64,000 bases of DNA from JAFKFJ01 sp963786445 (GTDB lineage Bacteria > Pseudomonadota > Alphaproteobacteria > Acetobacterales > Acetobacteraceae): positions 1 through 64,000 of the forward strand of contig CAWAZU010000019.1 of the NCBI GenBank assembly GCA_963786445.1. Direction: 5' to 3'. How positions within the stretch are numbered: the first letter of the stretch is position 1; the number at the start of each line of letters is the position of its first letter. Below, piece by piece: positions 1-9,426 of this stretch. Under the pieces are notes generated by a model, which worked only from the letters and a program-made list of their open reading frames with translations, was not told the DNA's origin and searched no databases. Made by a program: the position numbers and the translations under genes.

Positions 1-63
1 AGCCGCAGCCTTGCCCCCTGGGGCGCCATCATGCCGTGCTGCGCCGTTTTGCACCACGAGCCG

Positions 64-1098
64 TCATGCGCGGTTTTTCTCCATACCGGCATGGTATTCG
101 CCCCGGAGCGCCGCGCGATTGCAATTGGCGCGGTGATACAAGGCCTGCTGCGCCGCCGGCAGATTTGCCTCCTTGCCCTGCCAAATCTCCAAAGCCGGCT
201 GCTGGATCGCACGCGCAAACGAGAACACCAGCGGCCACGGCAGCCGTGACGCCGGCGACCCAAACCTGGCATTCATGGCGTTCAGGCGCGCGGAGGCCAG
301 TTCGCCGGATTGACCGCCCGACAGGAACGCAATTCCCGGAACGGCTGCGGGCACAACCCGGCGGAGGCATCTCACCGTGGCGTCCGCCACCTCGTCCACG
401 GTCGCCTGCGTTGGGCTACGCAACCCCGGAAGCACCATGTTGGGCTTCAGGATCATGCCCTCCAGCACCACGCGCTGGCCGGCGAGTTGGTCGAAGACGT
501 TGCGCAGCGTCTCCTCCGTGACCGCACGGCACCGCTCCATCGTGTCCTCGCCCGCCATCAGCACTTCCGGCTCGACGATCGGCACGAGTCCGACTTCCTG
601 GCACAGCGCGGCGTAACGGGCCAGCGCGTGCGCGTTGGCTTCGATGCAGCCCCGGCTGGGAAGCCGATCGCCGGGGACGATCACCGCGCGCCACTTGGCA
701 AAGCGGGCACCCAGTCGGACATAGGCCTGCAGGCGGACACGCAGTCCGTCCAGGCCTTCGGTGATCCTCTCTCCCGGATGACCCGCCAGATCCTTGGCTC
801 CGGTATCGACCTTTATGCCGGGGATGATGCCGGCCTCAGCCAGGACGCTGACGAAAGGCGTGCCGTCCTTCTTCTGCTGGCGGATCGTCTCGTCATAAAG
901 GATCGCCCCGCTGATGCATTCATTGAGGCGGGGCGTCGTCACGATCAATTCACGCCAGGCGCGCCGGGCCTCCTCGGTCTGCGGAATTCCCGCAGCGGCG
1001 AACCGCGTGTCGCAGGTTGCATTGCTTTCGTCCATCGCGAGCAGGCCCTTGCCGCCGGCGACCAGCTTGCGCGCGGTATCCATCAGTTCCTGGGTCAT
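64..1098 (-). CDS. class I fructose-bisphosphate aldolase
   Basis: Predicted 344-residue cytosolic aldolase that splits fructose-1,6-bisphosphate into DHAP and glyceraldehyde-3-phosphate through a lysine Schiff base. The N-terminal GGKGLLAMDES and the GMILKPNMVLPG motif (Schiff-base Lys at about residue 218) are the class I signatures, and FLSGGQSGELA near the C-terminus is the phosphate-binding loop. I start it at the ATG at 1098, which shares one base with the stop of the upstream phosphoketolase (TGATG), implying translational coupling; six more codons are open upstream but have no ribosome site. Paired with phosphoketolase it fits a pentose/hexose bypass rather than classical glycolysis. 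Length is normal for the family. Confidence 0.93.
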   Translation of the reverse strand: MTQELMDTARKLVAGGKGLLAMDESNATCDTRFAAAGIPQTEEARRAWRELIVTTPRLNECISGAILYDETIRQQKKDGTPFVSVLAEAGIIPGIKVDTGAKDLAGHPGERITEGLDGLRVRLQAYVRLGARFAKWRAVIVPGDRLPSRGCIEANAHALARYAALCQEVGLVPIVEPEVLMAGEDTMERCRAVTEETLRNVFDQLAGQRVVLEGMILKPNMVLPGLRSPTQATVDEVADATVRCLRRVVPAAVPGIAFLSGGQSGELASARLNAMNARFGSPASRLPWPLVFSFARAIQQPALEIWQGKEANLPAAQQALYHRANCNRAALRGEYHAGMEKNRA

Positions 1099-3521
1099 CA
1101 CGTGGCAACACCCCACTTCCAGTTCCGGATCTCTGGCAGATCCTCCCCGTGCCTGTCGATGTAGAGTTTGTGCTCGACCAGCTTGTCCTGGACCATCTGC
1201 TTCAGATAGTCGCCCTTGCTACCGAGATATGGCAAGCGGTCCACGACGTCCTGCACAAGATGAAAGCGATCGAGGTCGTTCTGCACGCGCATATCGAACG
1301 CGGTCGTGATCGTGCCTTCCTCCTTGTAGCCCCGCACATGGAGGTTGCGGTTGGTGCGGCGGTAGGTCAGCCGATGCACAAGCGAGGCATAGCCGTGAAA
1401 GCCGAATATGATGTGCTTGTCCTTGGTGAACAGCGCATCGTAATCGGTTTCATCCAGTCCATGCGGGTGCTCGCTTGCGGACTGCAGCTTCATCAGATCG
1501 ACGACGTTGATAACCCGGATTTTCAGGTCGGGCAGATACTGCCGAAGGATCGAGACGGCCGCGAGGATCTCGAGCGTCGGCGTATCTCCGCAACAGGCCA
1601 TGACCACGTCCGGCTCGCCCTCCTGATCGTTGCTGGCCCACTGCCAGATGCCGACACCCTGCGTGCAATGTACGACGGCCTCCTCCATGGTCAGCCATTG
1701 CGGCAGAGCGTGCTTTCCGGCCACCACGACATTGACGTAATGCCGGCTGCGGAGGCAGTGGTCGAACGTCGATAGCAGGCAGTTGGCATCGGGCGGCAGA
1801 TAGACGCGTACGATGTCGGCCTTCTTGTTGATGACATGGTCGAGAAAGCCGGGATCCTGGTGCGTGAAGCCGTTGTGATCCTGCTGCCAGACATGTGAGG
1901 CAAGCAGATAGTTCAGCGACGCGATCTTCCGCCGCCACGGCAGTTCCAGCGTGACCTTGAGCCACTTCGCGTGCTGGCTGAACATGGAATCGACGATGCG
2001 AATGAAGGCCTCGTAGCTGTTGAACAGCCCGTGCCGTCCGGTCAGCAGATAGCCCTCCAGCCAGCCCTCGCACTGGTGCTCGCTGAGCATGGAGTCGAGA
2101 ACGCGGCCGGCGGGCGCGAGGAATTCGTCATTCTCGACCGCCCTTGCGTCCCACTGACGGTTGGTAACCTCGAAGACGGCGCCGAGCAGATTGGAGAGCG
2201 TCTCATCGGGACCGAAGATGCGGAAGTTGCGCTGGTTCAGCTTGACGACGTCCCTCAGGAATTTGCCCAACACGAGCGTATCCTGTCCATCAACGGCACC
2301 CGGCGAAGGCACCTGAACCGCATGGACGCGGAAATCCGGCATGTGCAGGTCACGCAACAGGATCCCGCCGTTGGCATGCGGGTTGGCGCCCATTCGCCGG
2401 TCGCCGGTGGGCGCCAGTTCGGCCAGCTCCGCAACCAGGCGCCCGTCTGCGTCAAACAGCTCCTCGGGTTTGTAGCTTTTCATCCAGCTTTCAAGTTGCG
2501 CGACGTGCTTGGGATGCGCGGGATCGACGAGCAGCGGCACCTGATGCGCTCGGAAGGTTCCCTCGACCTTCAGCCCATCGACCATCTTCGGTCCCGTCCA
2601 ACCCTTGGGCGACCGGAGGACGATCATCGGCCAGCGCGGCCGAGCGACGTCCTTGCCGTTCCGCGCGGCGTGTTGGAAGTGCCGGATATCCTCGATGGAG
2701 CTTTCCAGGATGCCGGCCATGCGCTCATGCATCTCGGCCGGATCGTCGCCCTCGACGAAGTAGGGCGTCCAGCCGCAGCCGCGGAAGAACTGCTCCAGCT
2801 CGTCGTGCTCGATGCGCGCCAGCACGGTCGGGTTGCTGATCTTGTAGCCGTTCAGGTGCAGGATAGGCAGCACCGCACCGTCGGTCATCGGATCCAGGAA
2901 CTTGTTGGACTGCCATGCAGTCGCCAAGGGCCCGGTTTCCGCCTCGCCATCGCCGATGACACACGCAACGATCAGTTCCGGATTGTCGAACGCGGCGCCG
3001 AAGGCGTGGCTGAGGGAGTAGCCCAGCTCGCCACCTTCGTGGATCGACCCCGGGGTTGTCGGTGCGACATGACTGGAAATGCCGCCGGGAAACGAGAACT
3101 GCGTGAACAGCTTCTTGAGCCCGGCCTCGTCCTCAGTGATATTTGGATAGAACTCGCTGTAGGAGCCTTCAAGATAGGTGTTGCCGACCAGGGCCGGGCC
3201 GCCATGGCCGGGACCGGCGATGTAGATCATGTCCAGGTCGTACTTCTTGATGACCCGGTTCAGGTGCACGTAGATGAAGTTCTGGCCGGGCGTCGTGCCC
3301 CAGTGTCCGACGACCAGCGGTTTGATGTGTGACATCGTCAGCGGCTCGCGCAGAAGCGGGTTGTCATAAAGATAGATCTGTCCAACCGACAGGTAATTGG
3401 CAGCCCGCCAGTAGGCGTTCATCTTGCGCAATTCGTCGGCGCCCAGCGTCCGTTGCTCAACGCGCGCGCGCGCGCTGGGACCGCGGTCGTGAGGCTCTCG
3501 TGTTTGAGTGGGTGCGTCCAT
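1098..3521 (-). CDS. xfp: xylulose-5-phosphate/fructose-6-phosphate phosphoketolase
   Basis: Predicted 807-residue thiamine-diphosphate enzyme that cleaves xylulose-5-P or fructose-6-P with phosphate to acetyl-phosphate plus glyceraldehyde-3-P or erythrose-4-P. The family hallmarks are visible: YWRAANYLSVGQIYLYDNPL near residue 35, the cofactor motif GDGEAETGPLATAW near residue 190, and a long middle domain followed by the C-terminal QDHNGFTHQDPG segment near residue 550. Length matches bacterial phosphoketolases (about 790-820). A GAGGGG sequence precedes the ATG. It leads a two-gene unit with the class I aldolase, joined by a one-base overlap, so the pair probably feeds acetyl-phosphate and triose into central metabolism. 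Confidence 0.96.
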   Translation of the reverse strand: MDAPTQTREPHDRGPSARARVEQRTLGADELRKMNAYWRAANYLSVGQIYLYDNPLLREPLTMSHIKPLVVGHWGTTPGQNFIYVHLNRVIKKYDLDMIYIAGPGHGGPALVGNTYLEGSYSEFYPNITEDEAGLKKLFTQFSFPGGISSHVAPTTPGSIHEGGELGYSLSHAFGAAFDNPELIVACVIGDGEAETGPLATAWQSNKFLDPMTDGAVLPILHLNGYKISNPTVLARIEHDELEQFFRGCGWTPYFVEGDDPAEMHERMAGILESSIEDIRHFQHAARNGKDVARPRWPMIVLRSPKGWTGPKMVDGLKVEGTFRAHQVPLLVDPAHPKHVAQLESWMKSYKPEELFDADGRLVAELAELAPTGDRRMGANPHANGGILLRDLHMPDFRVHAVQVPSPGAVDGQDTLVLGKFLRDVVKLNQRNFRIFGPDETLSNLLGAVFEVTNRQWDARAVENDEFLAPAGRVLDSMLSEHQCEGWLEGYLLTGRHGLFNSYEAFIRIVDSMFSQHAKWLKVTLELPWRRKIASLNYLLASHVWQQDHNGFTHQDPGFLDHVINKKADIVRVYLPPDANCLLSTFDHCLRSRHYVNVVVAGKHALPQWLTMEEAVVHCTQGVGIWQWASNDQEGEPDVVMACCGDTPTLEILAAVSILRQYLPDLKIRVINVVDLMKLQSASEHPHGLDETDYDALFTKDKHIIFGFHGYASLVHRLTYRRTNRNLHVRGYKEEGTITTAFDMRVQNDLDRFHLVQDVVDRLPYLGSKGDYLKQMVQDKLVEHKLYIDRHGEDLPEIRNWKWGVAT

Positions 3522-4272
3522 TTTGTCGGCCCCTCGTGCTTCGGTTCAGATTTTTATTGTGCGAGCGTGTCGCCGAGCATCGCGACATGATCGAATCGCG
3601 TCCCGTCGGCGCGGTGGACGCCTCAACTCCACGCGACGGACTGGGCGCGGAAGGGAAAGAAGGTGTGCTGGCCACGTCAACATCGCGACCACGTCACTCA
3701 CGCCAGCCGGACCATAGCGGCGCGAAGTTCGCGCAGGCAGACTCGGAAAGTACGCATATGTGCGCCGTCCATGGGGCTGCAGACCACCGGAACATGGGGT
3801 CATCGCTAGCCAAGCAAAGGTCGTTGCGCGCCTGATTGGCCAAGTCTGCGCGCACAGCGGCACGGATGTCGTACTTTCGGGACTGCAAGGGCGGCCGACT
3901 GCCATGCAAGGCAGATCATCACGCGAGAACACGTGTTTTGCTCAGGTTTGAGTAGTTTCCGAACCTTCCGCGCTTGTTCGGTCGACTGCTACGGATACGG
4001 TGAGCGGGCAGCGGGCGATTGCCGAAGCGACGTCTCCTTGCCATTCAGTAACCGGCAGCTCTTGTCGCAAAGGTTGAGAGATGGCCCATAGCGGCCCGCA
4101 CATGCCCGGTATTGACGCAGCGACACTCTCGCGGGGCCGCTGACGCTGAACGCACGGCGACGGCGGACGCGCGGCGGCACTTCCCCATAGCCGCCATCGC
4201 ATGGCTGGCGTTCGACACTCCGGGTTGGCCACGCGGTGTGGGCATGGCCGGCCTGACGCAGGGAGCTCTTAC
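3522..4272. other. intergenic region between divergent units, no gene seen
   Basis: About 750 bases separate the minus-strand phosphoketolase from the plus-strand sugar porter. Short frames are open on both strands but none has a ribosome site together with plausible protein composition. The stretch must hold the promoters of both units; I could not pick a convincing -35/-10 pair. No inverted repeat of note was found. Confidence 0.5.
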
Positions 4273-5748
4273 GTGGAGTCGTCATTGACGAGTGCGCCCG
4301 GCCCCAGCACGCATTCGGCGCCGCCCGCCCGCGCACTGACCGCTCCGGCAGCGGAACCGCCGTTTTCCGACCAGAGCATCACGCCTTGGTTGGTGGTGGT
4401 GCTGGTGGTCGTCCTCTTCTCCGGTGGTCTGTTCGGCTACGACCAGGGAGTGATCTCCGGGGCACTCCACGGCATCAAGGCGACCTTCTCGCTCAGCCCG
4501 TTGGTCGTCGAGGTGGTGACGAGTTGGGTCACCCTGGGCGCATTGTTTGGCGCACTGGCCGGCGGCGGACTGGCTGACCGGATCGGCCGCAAACGCGCGG
4601 TGCTGATCGCCGGCGCGATGTTTACCCTGGGTTCCCTTGTGCAGGCGCTGACACCCGACACGGCCGTCCTGGTCGCGGGACGGCTGATCGTCGGCGCGGG
4701 GGTCGGCGTGGCCGCGGTCGCCGCGCCGCTCTACGCCGCCGAGTTGGCGCCGACGACCTTGCGCGGCCGTTTCGTATCCGTCTACCAGCTCGCCATCACG
4801 ATCGGCATCTTCCTCGCCTATCTGGTCGATGGCTGGCTGTCGAAGAGCGGCGCTTGGAGGATCATGCTGGGGGCGTCCGCTGTGCCGGGGCTGCTGCTGT
4901 TCGGGGTGGCGCTGGTGGCGCCGAAATCGCCGCGTTGGCTGATGAAAATGAACCGCCGGGCCGATGCTGCCGCGGAACTACGCAAGATCCGACCGGGCGT
5001 CGACTTCAAGGCGCGCCTCGACGCTATCGAGACAGCTTTCCGCCAGGAGGGATGCCGCGCTACCTGGGGCGAGGTTTTCCATCATAAATGGCGCCGTCCT
5101 CTGATGATTGGGATCGGGCTTGCCGTCTTCCAGCAGGTCACCGGGATCAACGCCATCATCTACTATGCCGACCGGATATTCGCGTCCGCCGGGTTTGTCA
5201 CGCAATCCTCGCAGACGACGGTCACCACGTGGGCGATCGGCGGCGTCAACGTGCTCGCCACGCTGATTGCCATTGCCTACATCGACCGACTGGGGCGGCG
5301 GAAGCTGTTGCTCGCCGGGCTGATCGGGATGGCGATCAGTCTGGCGGTGGTCGGCGGCGCCTTCCGGTTCATCGGGACGAGACCTGTTGGCGCGACCGCG
5401 GCGGCGGCGCCCAGCAGTGCGGGTATCGTCACTCTGTTCGCGCTGGTCGGTTTCATCATCTGCTTTGCCTTCTCGATGGGGCCGGTCGTGTGGACGGTGA
5501 TCAACGAGATCTTCCCGGGGCACATCCGCGGCCGGGCCGTCGCCGTCGCCACGGCAGTCAACTGGGGCTCGGCGTTCCTGGTCAGCCAGTTCTTCCTGAC
5601 GCTGGTCGGCGCGATCGGCAATTCATTGACCTTCTGGCTGCTCGCGATGTTCTGCGTCATCGCCTGGTTATGGATCTACTTCCGTGTGCCGGAGACCAAG
5701 GGACGGTCGCTGGAACAGATCCAGCAGCTCTGGAAGGAGGCGTCCTGA
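4273..5748 (+). CDS. MFS sugar porter (sugar:H+ symporter family)
   Basis: Predicted 491-residue, 12-helix inner-membrane transporter of the sugar porter family. Diagnostic motifs are GYDQGVISGAL in helix 1, DRIGRKRAVL after helix 2, the QQVTGINAIIYYAD helix-7 signature, and the C-terminal PETKGRSLEQIQ. I prefer the GTG at 4273, which has GGGAG seven bases upstream, over an ATG 72 bases earlier that would add an Arg/Gly-rich segment with no ribosome site. It is followed by the proton-pumping ATPase, which could supply the driving force, and by phosphorolytic sugar enzymes. The substrate cannot be read from the sequence; a hexose or disaccharide is likely from context. Confidence 0.93.
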   Translation: MESSLTSAPGPSTHSAPPARALTAPAAEPPFSDQSITPWLVVVLVVVLFSGGLFGYDQGVISGALHGIKATFSLSPLVVEVVTSWVTLGALFGALAGGGLADRIGRKRAVLIAGAMFTLGSLVQALTPDTAVLVAGRLIVGAGVGVAAVAAPLYAAELAPTTLRGRFVSVYQLAITIGIFLAYLVDGWLSKSGAWRIMLGASAVPGLLLFGVALVAPKSPRWLMKMNRRADAAAELRKIRPGVDFKARLDAIETAFRQEGCRATWGEVFHHKWRRPLMIGIGLAVFQQVTGINAIIYYADRIFASAGFVTQSSQTTVTTWAIGGVNVLATLIAIAYIDRLGRRKLLLAGLIGMAISLAVVGGAFRFIGTRPVGATAAAAPSSAGIVTLFALVGFIICFAFSMGPVVWTVINEIFPGHIRGRAVAVATAVNWGSAFLVSQFFLTLVGAIGNSLTFWLLAMFCVIAWLWIYFRVPETKGRSLEQIQQLWKEAS

Positions 5749-6039
5749 TGCTGACCGCGGGCGATTTAGGTGTTACCAAGACACACTCGGGAATCGCTAA
5801 CCTTGGAAGTTGGTCAGGGCCAGCATCTGGAGGCAGGGCATCGATACGGCGTGGCGGCGCGAAGGCAAAGATCGCGGCGCCGCGGGCAGATCCCGCCGGG
5901 CAACATCGAGCCGGGTGGAACCGGGCCGCGCACCTTGGCGTTCACCTTGCAGCGGGGGGAACATCAGCAGCGGACCGAGAGCGTAGCGTCATTCTGCGAC
6001 TTCTGAGACCTGCAGCATAGATAGATAGGGACAGGAAGA

Positions 6040-9000
6040 ATGTCTGATATCGCATCCCACAGCGGCGAGCCCAAGGCGCCGGTTGCGAAGCTCCCTGTCT
6101 CCAAGCCTGACGCAAAGGACGATTTGAAAGCGCTTCCCTTGGCGGAAGTCGAGAAGAGGCTCGGCTCGTCTCCCGACGGCCTCAGCCAGACCGAGGCGAC
6201 GAAACGATTGGCCCAGTACGGTCCGAACCAGATCGAGGAGAAAACGACCAACGCGCTGCTGAAATTCCTCAAGTATTTTTGGGGTCCGATCCCATGGATG
6301 ATCGAAGTGGCTGTTGTTCTTTCGGGCGTCGTGCAGCATTGGCCGGATTTTTTCATCATCCTGGTGTTGCTTGTTGCCAATGCGACGATCGGTTTCTGGG
6401 AAGAGCGCGAGGCCGGCAATGCCATTGACGCGCTGAAGGCCAGACTGGCGATCAAGGCCCGGGTAAAACGCGATGGCAAGTGGATCACGCCACCCGCCAA
6501 GGAATTGGTGCCGGGCGACGTCATCCGCTTGCGCCTGGGCGATATCGTGCCGGCGGACGCGCGCCTGCTGGATGGCGACGAGGTTTCGGTGGATCAGTCC
6601 GCGTTGACGGGTGAATCGTTGCCGGCCTCCAAAAAGCCCGGCGACGCGGTGTTTTCCGGCTCCATCATTCGCCGCGGCGAGATCAGCGCGCTGGTCTATG
6701 CGACGGGCGGCAAGACCTATTTCGGCAAGACGGCGGAACTGGTGGAGACGGCGGTGACCGTCAGCCATTTTCAGAAAGCCGTCCTGCGGATCGGCGACTA
6801 TCTGATCGTATTGGCGGTGGTCCTGGTGGCGGTGATCATCGCTGCCGGAATCTACCGCGGCGAACCGGTGCTGACCGTCTTGCAGTTCGCCCTGGTGCTG
6901 ACGGTGGCCGCGATTCCGGTGGCGATGCCGACGGTCCTGTCGGTGACGATGGCGGTTGGGGCGCGCCTGCTCGCCAAAAAGCAGGCGATCGTGAGCAGGC
7001 TGGTCGCCATCGAGGAACTGGCCGGTGTGGACGTCTTGTGTGCCGACAAGACCGGCACCCTGACGCAAAACAAACTGACGCTGGGTGATCCGTTCTGTCT
7101 GGACAAGGTCACCCCCGATCAACTCATCCTGGCCGGCGCGCTGGCCTCGCGGGCCGAGAACGACGACACCATCGACCTCGCTGTGCTGGGCGGCCTGAAG
7201 GACAAAGCGGCACTGAAGCCTTTCCAGGTCACGCATTTCCAGCCGTTCGATCCGGTGCATAAGCGCACCGAAGCCACCGTCAAAGCTGCGGACGGCAGTG
7301 CCTTCAAAGTGACGAAGGGTGCGCCCCAGGTTATCCAGGGACTGTCGGCCAATGCCGCGGCCGTCAAGGGCGCCGTGGACAAGGCCGTCAACGACTTCGC
7401 CTCGCGCGGGTTTCGTGCGCTCGGTGTGGCGCGGGCGGACGGCGACGGCAAATGGCAGCTCCTCGGCGTGTTGCCGTTGTTCGATCCTCCGCGCGCCGAC
7501 GCCAAATCCACCGTCGCGACCGCGGCCCAGATGGGCGTGAAGATCAAGATGGTGACAGGCGATGCGTTGGCGATCGCCAAGGAGACCGCCCAGACGTTGG
7601 GCATGGGTACGAACATTCTGGACGGCGCCAGCCTCGGCAATTCCAAAAGCGATGAATCCGCGGCCCAGGTCAAGTCGGTCGAGGAGGCCGACGGATTTGC
7701 TCAGGTATTCCCGGAGCACAAATTTCACATCGTCGATATCCTGCAGAAACACAACCACATCGTCGGCATGACAGGCGACGGGGTGAACGACGCTCCCGCA
7801 CTGAAGAAGGCGGACTGCGGCTTCGCCGTTTCCGGCGCAACGGACGCGGCGCGTGCGGCGGCTTCCATTGTGCTGGTGAGCCCGGGGCTATCGGTGATCA
7901 TCGACGCGATCAAAGAAAGCCGGAGAATCTTTCAGCGTATGAACAGCTACGCGATGTACCGCATCGCCGAGACACTGCGCGTGCTGATTTTCATGACGCT
8001 CTCCATTCTGATCTTCAAGTTCTATCCGCTGACGGCGATCATGATCGTGATGCTGGCGCTGCTCAACGACGGCGCGATCCTGTCCATCGCCTATGACAAT
8101 GTTCGCTACAGGAACGCGCCTGAAACCTGGAATATGCGCTTGGTGCTCGGCATCGCTACGGTACTGGGTTTTGTCGGCCCCGTCGCGGCATTCGGCCTGT
8201 TCTTTCTCGGCGACCGGGTTTTTCAGCTAGGCCATCCGCAACTCCAGACAATGATGTACCTCATGCTGTCGGTGGCCGGGCATTTGACGATCTTCCAGAC
8301 CCGCACACGGGGCCCGTGGTGGTCCACACGCCCGGCCTGGATCCTTTTGGCGGCGGTATGCGGAACCCAGGCCGTGGCAACGCTGGTTGCGGTCTATGGC
8401 GCTTGGCTGGTGACGCCGCTTGGCTGGAAGTACGCGGGGCTGGTTTGGGGCTACGCCTTCGCCTGGTTCCTGTTGACTGACCCGGTGAAGCTGCTCGCCT
8501 ATAGGGTCCTCGATACGGTCAAAGCGGACACCAAGCATCGGGCCAAAGCCGAACCGGCGCCCGACGCCAAGGAGACGCCGAGTCTCGACGCCAAAGGCGA
8601 CGGTCAGCCGGAGGCCAAGGGTGGCCTCAAGCCCACGGCCAAAGCCGCCGCCGAGCCAGACGCCAAGGGGGGAATTAAATCCGGCCCTGAGCCTGGCGCC
8701 GAGGGCGGTCTCAAGCACGACGCCGGACCCGAGACCACTCCAGACCCGCAGCCGCATTCGAAAGCCGAACCCAAGCCGGAGGCCAAAGCCGGGGCAAAGC
8801 CTGGAGCTGACGCCGAACCTCAGCCTGAAACCAAAGTCGCTCCCGAGACAGAGGCCAAGTCAGCTTCTGAGCCTGCAACTAAGGGCAGCGTCGAGACGTT
8901 GGTGAACACGACGCTCGGTGACCTTCTCCTGGCAGGTGTTCTCAAACATCCTGAGGATGCCGGGCATATCATCGCCGAGGCCATTAGCGAGGCTGAAGCA

Positions 9001-9093
9001 GCCACCGGGGCGGCGAAGGTCAGCAAAACCGAGCCCAAGTCAGACGCCAAAGCCACGACACCATCGGCTTCGACAGCGAAGGTGCCGACGTGA
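6040..9093 (+). CDS. P-type proton-efflux ATPase (plasma-membrane H+-ATPase type, P3A) with long C-terminal tail
   Basis: Predicted 1017-residue membrane pump that uses ATP to export protons. Domain order: cation-ATPase N-terminal segment (residues about 30-80), first helices from residue 84, actuator TGES at 190, PVAMP in the ion-binding helix near 294, phosphorylation motif DKTGTLT with Asp336, hinge TGDGVNDAPALKKAD at about 578, then the last helix bundle to about residue 825. The size to that point matches bacterial and yeast PMA1-type pumps. Residues 828-1017 are an added tail rich in Ala, Lys, Pro and Glu with DAK/EAK repeats, ending in a short Leu/Ala-rich helical patch (LVNTTLGDLLLAGVLKHP). 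AGGA precedes the ATG. Downstream genes handle phosphorolytic sugar use. Confidence 0.94.
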   Translation: MSDIASHSGEPKAPVAKLPVSKPDAKDDLKALPLAEVEKRLGSSPDGLSQTEATKRLAQYGPNQIEEKTTNALLKFLKYFWGPIPWMIEVAVVLSGVVQHWPDFFIILVLLVANATIGFWEEREAGNAIDALKARLAIKARVKRDGKWITPPAKELVPGDVIRLRLGDIVPADARLLDGDEVSVDQSALTGESLPASKKPGDAVFSGSIIRRGEISALVYATGGKTYFGKTAELVETAVTVSHFQKAVLRIGDYLIVLAVVLVAVIIAAGIYRGEPVLTVLQFALVLTVAAIPVAMPTVLSVTMAVGARLLAKKQAIVSRLVAIEELAGVDVLCADKTGTLTQNKLTLGDPFCLDKVTPDQLILAGALASRAENDDTIDLAVLGGLKDKAALKPFQVTHFQPFDPVHKRTEATVKAADGSAFKVTKGAPQVIQGLSANAAAVKGAVDKAVNDFASRGFRALGVARADGDGKWQLLGVLPLFDPPRADAKSTVATAAQMGVKIKMVTGDALAIAKETAQTLGMGTNILDGASLGNSKSDESAAQVKSVEEADGFAQVFPEHKFHIVDILQKHNHIVGMTGDGVNDAPALKKADCGFAVSGATDAARAAASIVLVSPGLSVIIDAIKESRRIFQRMNSYAMYRIAETLRVLIFMTLSILIFKFYPLTAIMIVMLALLNDGAILSIAYDNVRYRNAPETWNMRLVLGIATVLGFVGPVAAFGLFFLGDRVFQLGHPQLQTMMYLMLSVAGHLTIFQTRTRGPWWSTRPAWILLAAVCGTQAVATLVAVYGAWLVTPLGWKYAGLVWGYAFAWFLLTDPVKLLAYRVLDTVKADTKHRAKAEPAPDAKETPSLDAKGDGQPEAKGGLKPTAKAAAEPDAKGGIKSGPEPGAEGGLKHDAGPETTPDPQPHSKAEPKPEAKAGAKPGADAEPQPETKVAPETEAKSASEPATKGSVETLVNTTLGDLLLAGVLKHPEDAGHIIAEAISEAEAATGAAKVSKTEPKSDAKATTPSASTAKVPT

Positions 9094-9426
9094 GACTGCG
9101 AACCACATGAGCGCGGCGGCGGTGCCGAAGAGAGAAGTGGTCGGTCTTACCAAACGGCCGACGGACATCGAACCCGCATGCAATTCGAAAAGCTCTATAG
9201 CGAGCGACTGGAGGAGCACATCGCGAAACCGGGCGAGCTGCAGCGGCTCCGGCTGGTGACAAGGATAACGCCGGACTGATCGTGTCCCAAATCGTTCTCG
9301 ACACACTCGAGGGGAACAACATGAGCTATCCAAAAACAAGCCCAAAACGCCGCAAGGAATTGGAAGCAGTCCGCCAGGAACTCGCGACGTGACAGCTGGT
9401 CCGGCTGGAATGCGGAGTCTCCGCGC
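9094..9426. other. gap between H+-ATPase and beta-phosphoglucomutase
   Basis: 333 bases with no family-recognisable gene. One open frame of 33 codons (9178-9279) lacks a ribosome site. A second, very short frame with a good ribosome site is listed separately at 9321. No terminator hairpin with a T-run was found after the ATPase. Confidence 0.5.
9321..9392 (+). CDS. possible 23-residue peptide
   Basis: A 23-codon frame begins with an ATG six bases after GAGGGG, a good ribosome site, and ends with TGA 34 bases before the beta-phosphoglucomutase start. The peptide is basic and helical (MSYPKTSPKRRKELEAVRQ...). The same frame is open upstream for about 40 more codons, so this could instead be the end of a decayed longer gene. 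I recognise no family; it may be only a leader or chance frame. Confidence 0.22.
   Translation: MSYPKTSPKRRKELEAVRQELAT

Noticed and set aside
5989..7758. Long minus-strand frame opposite the H+-ATPase
   Set aside because: Arg/Gln/His-rich shadow composition; sense strand carries all P-type motifs.
9178..9279. 33-codon frame after the H+-ATPase
   Set aside because: No ribosome site and no recognisable family; recorded only as intergenic.
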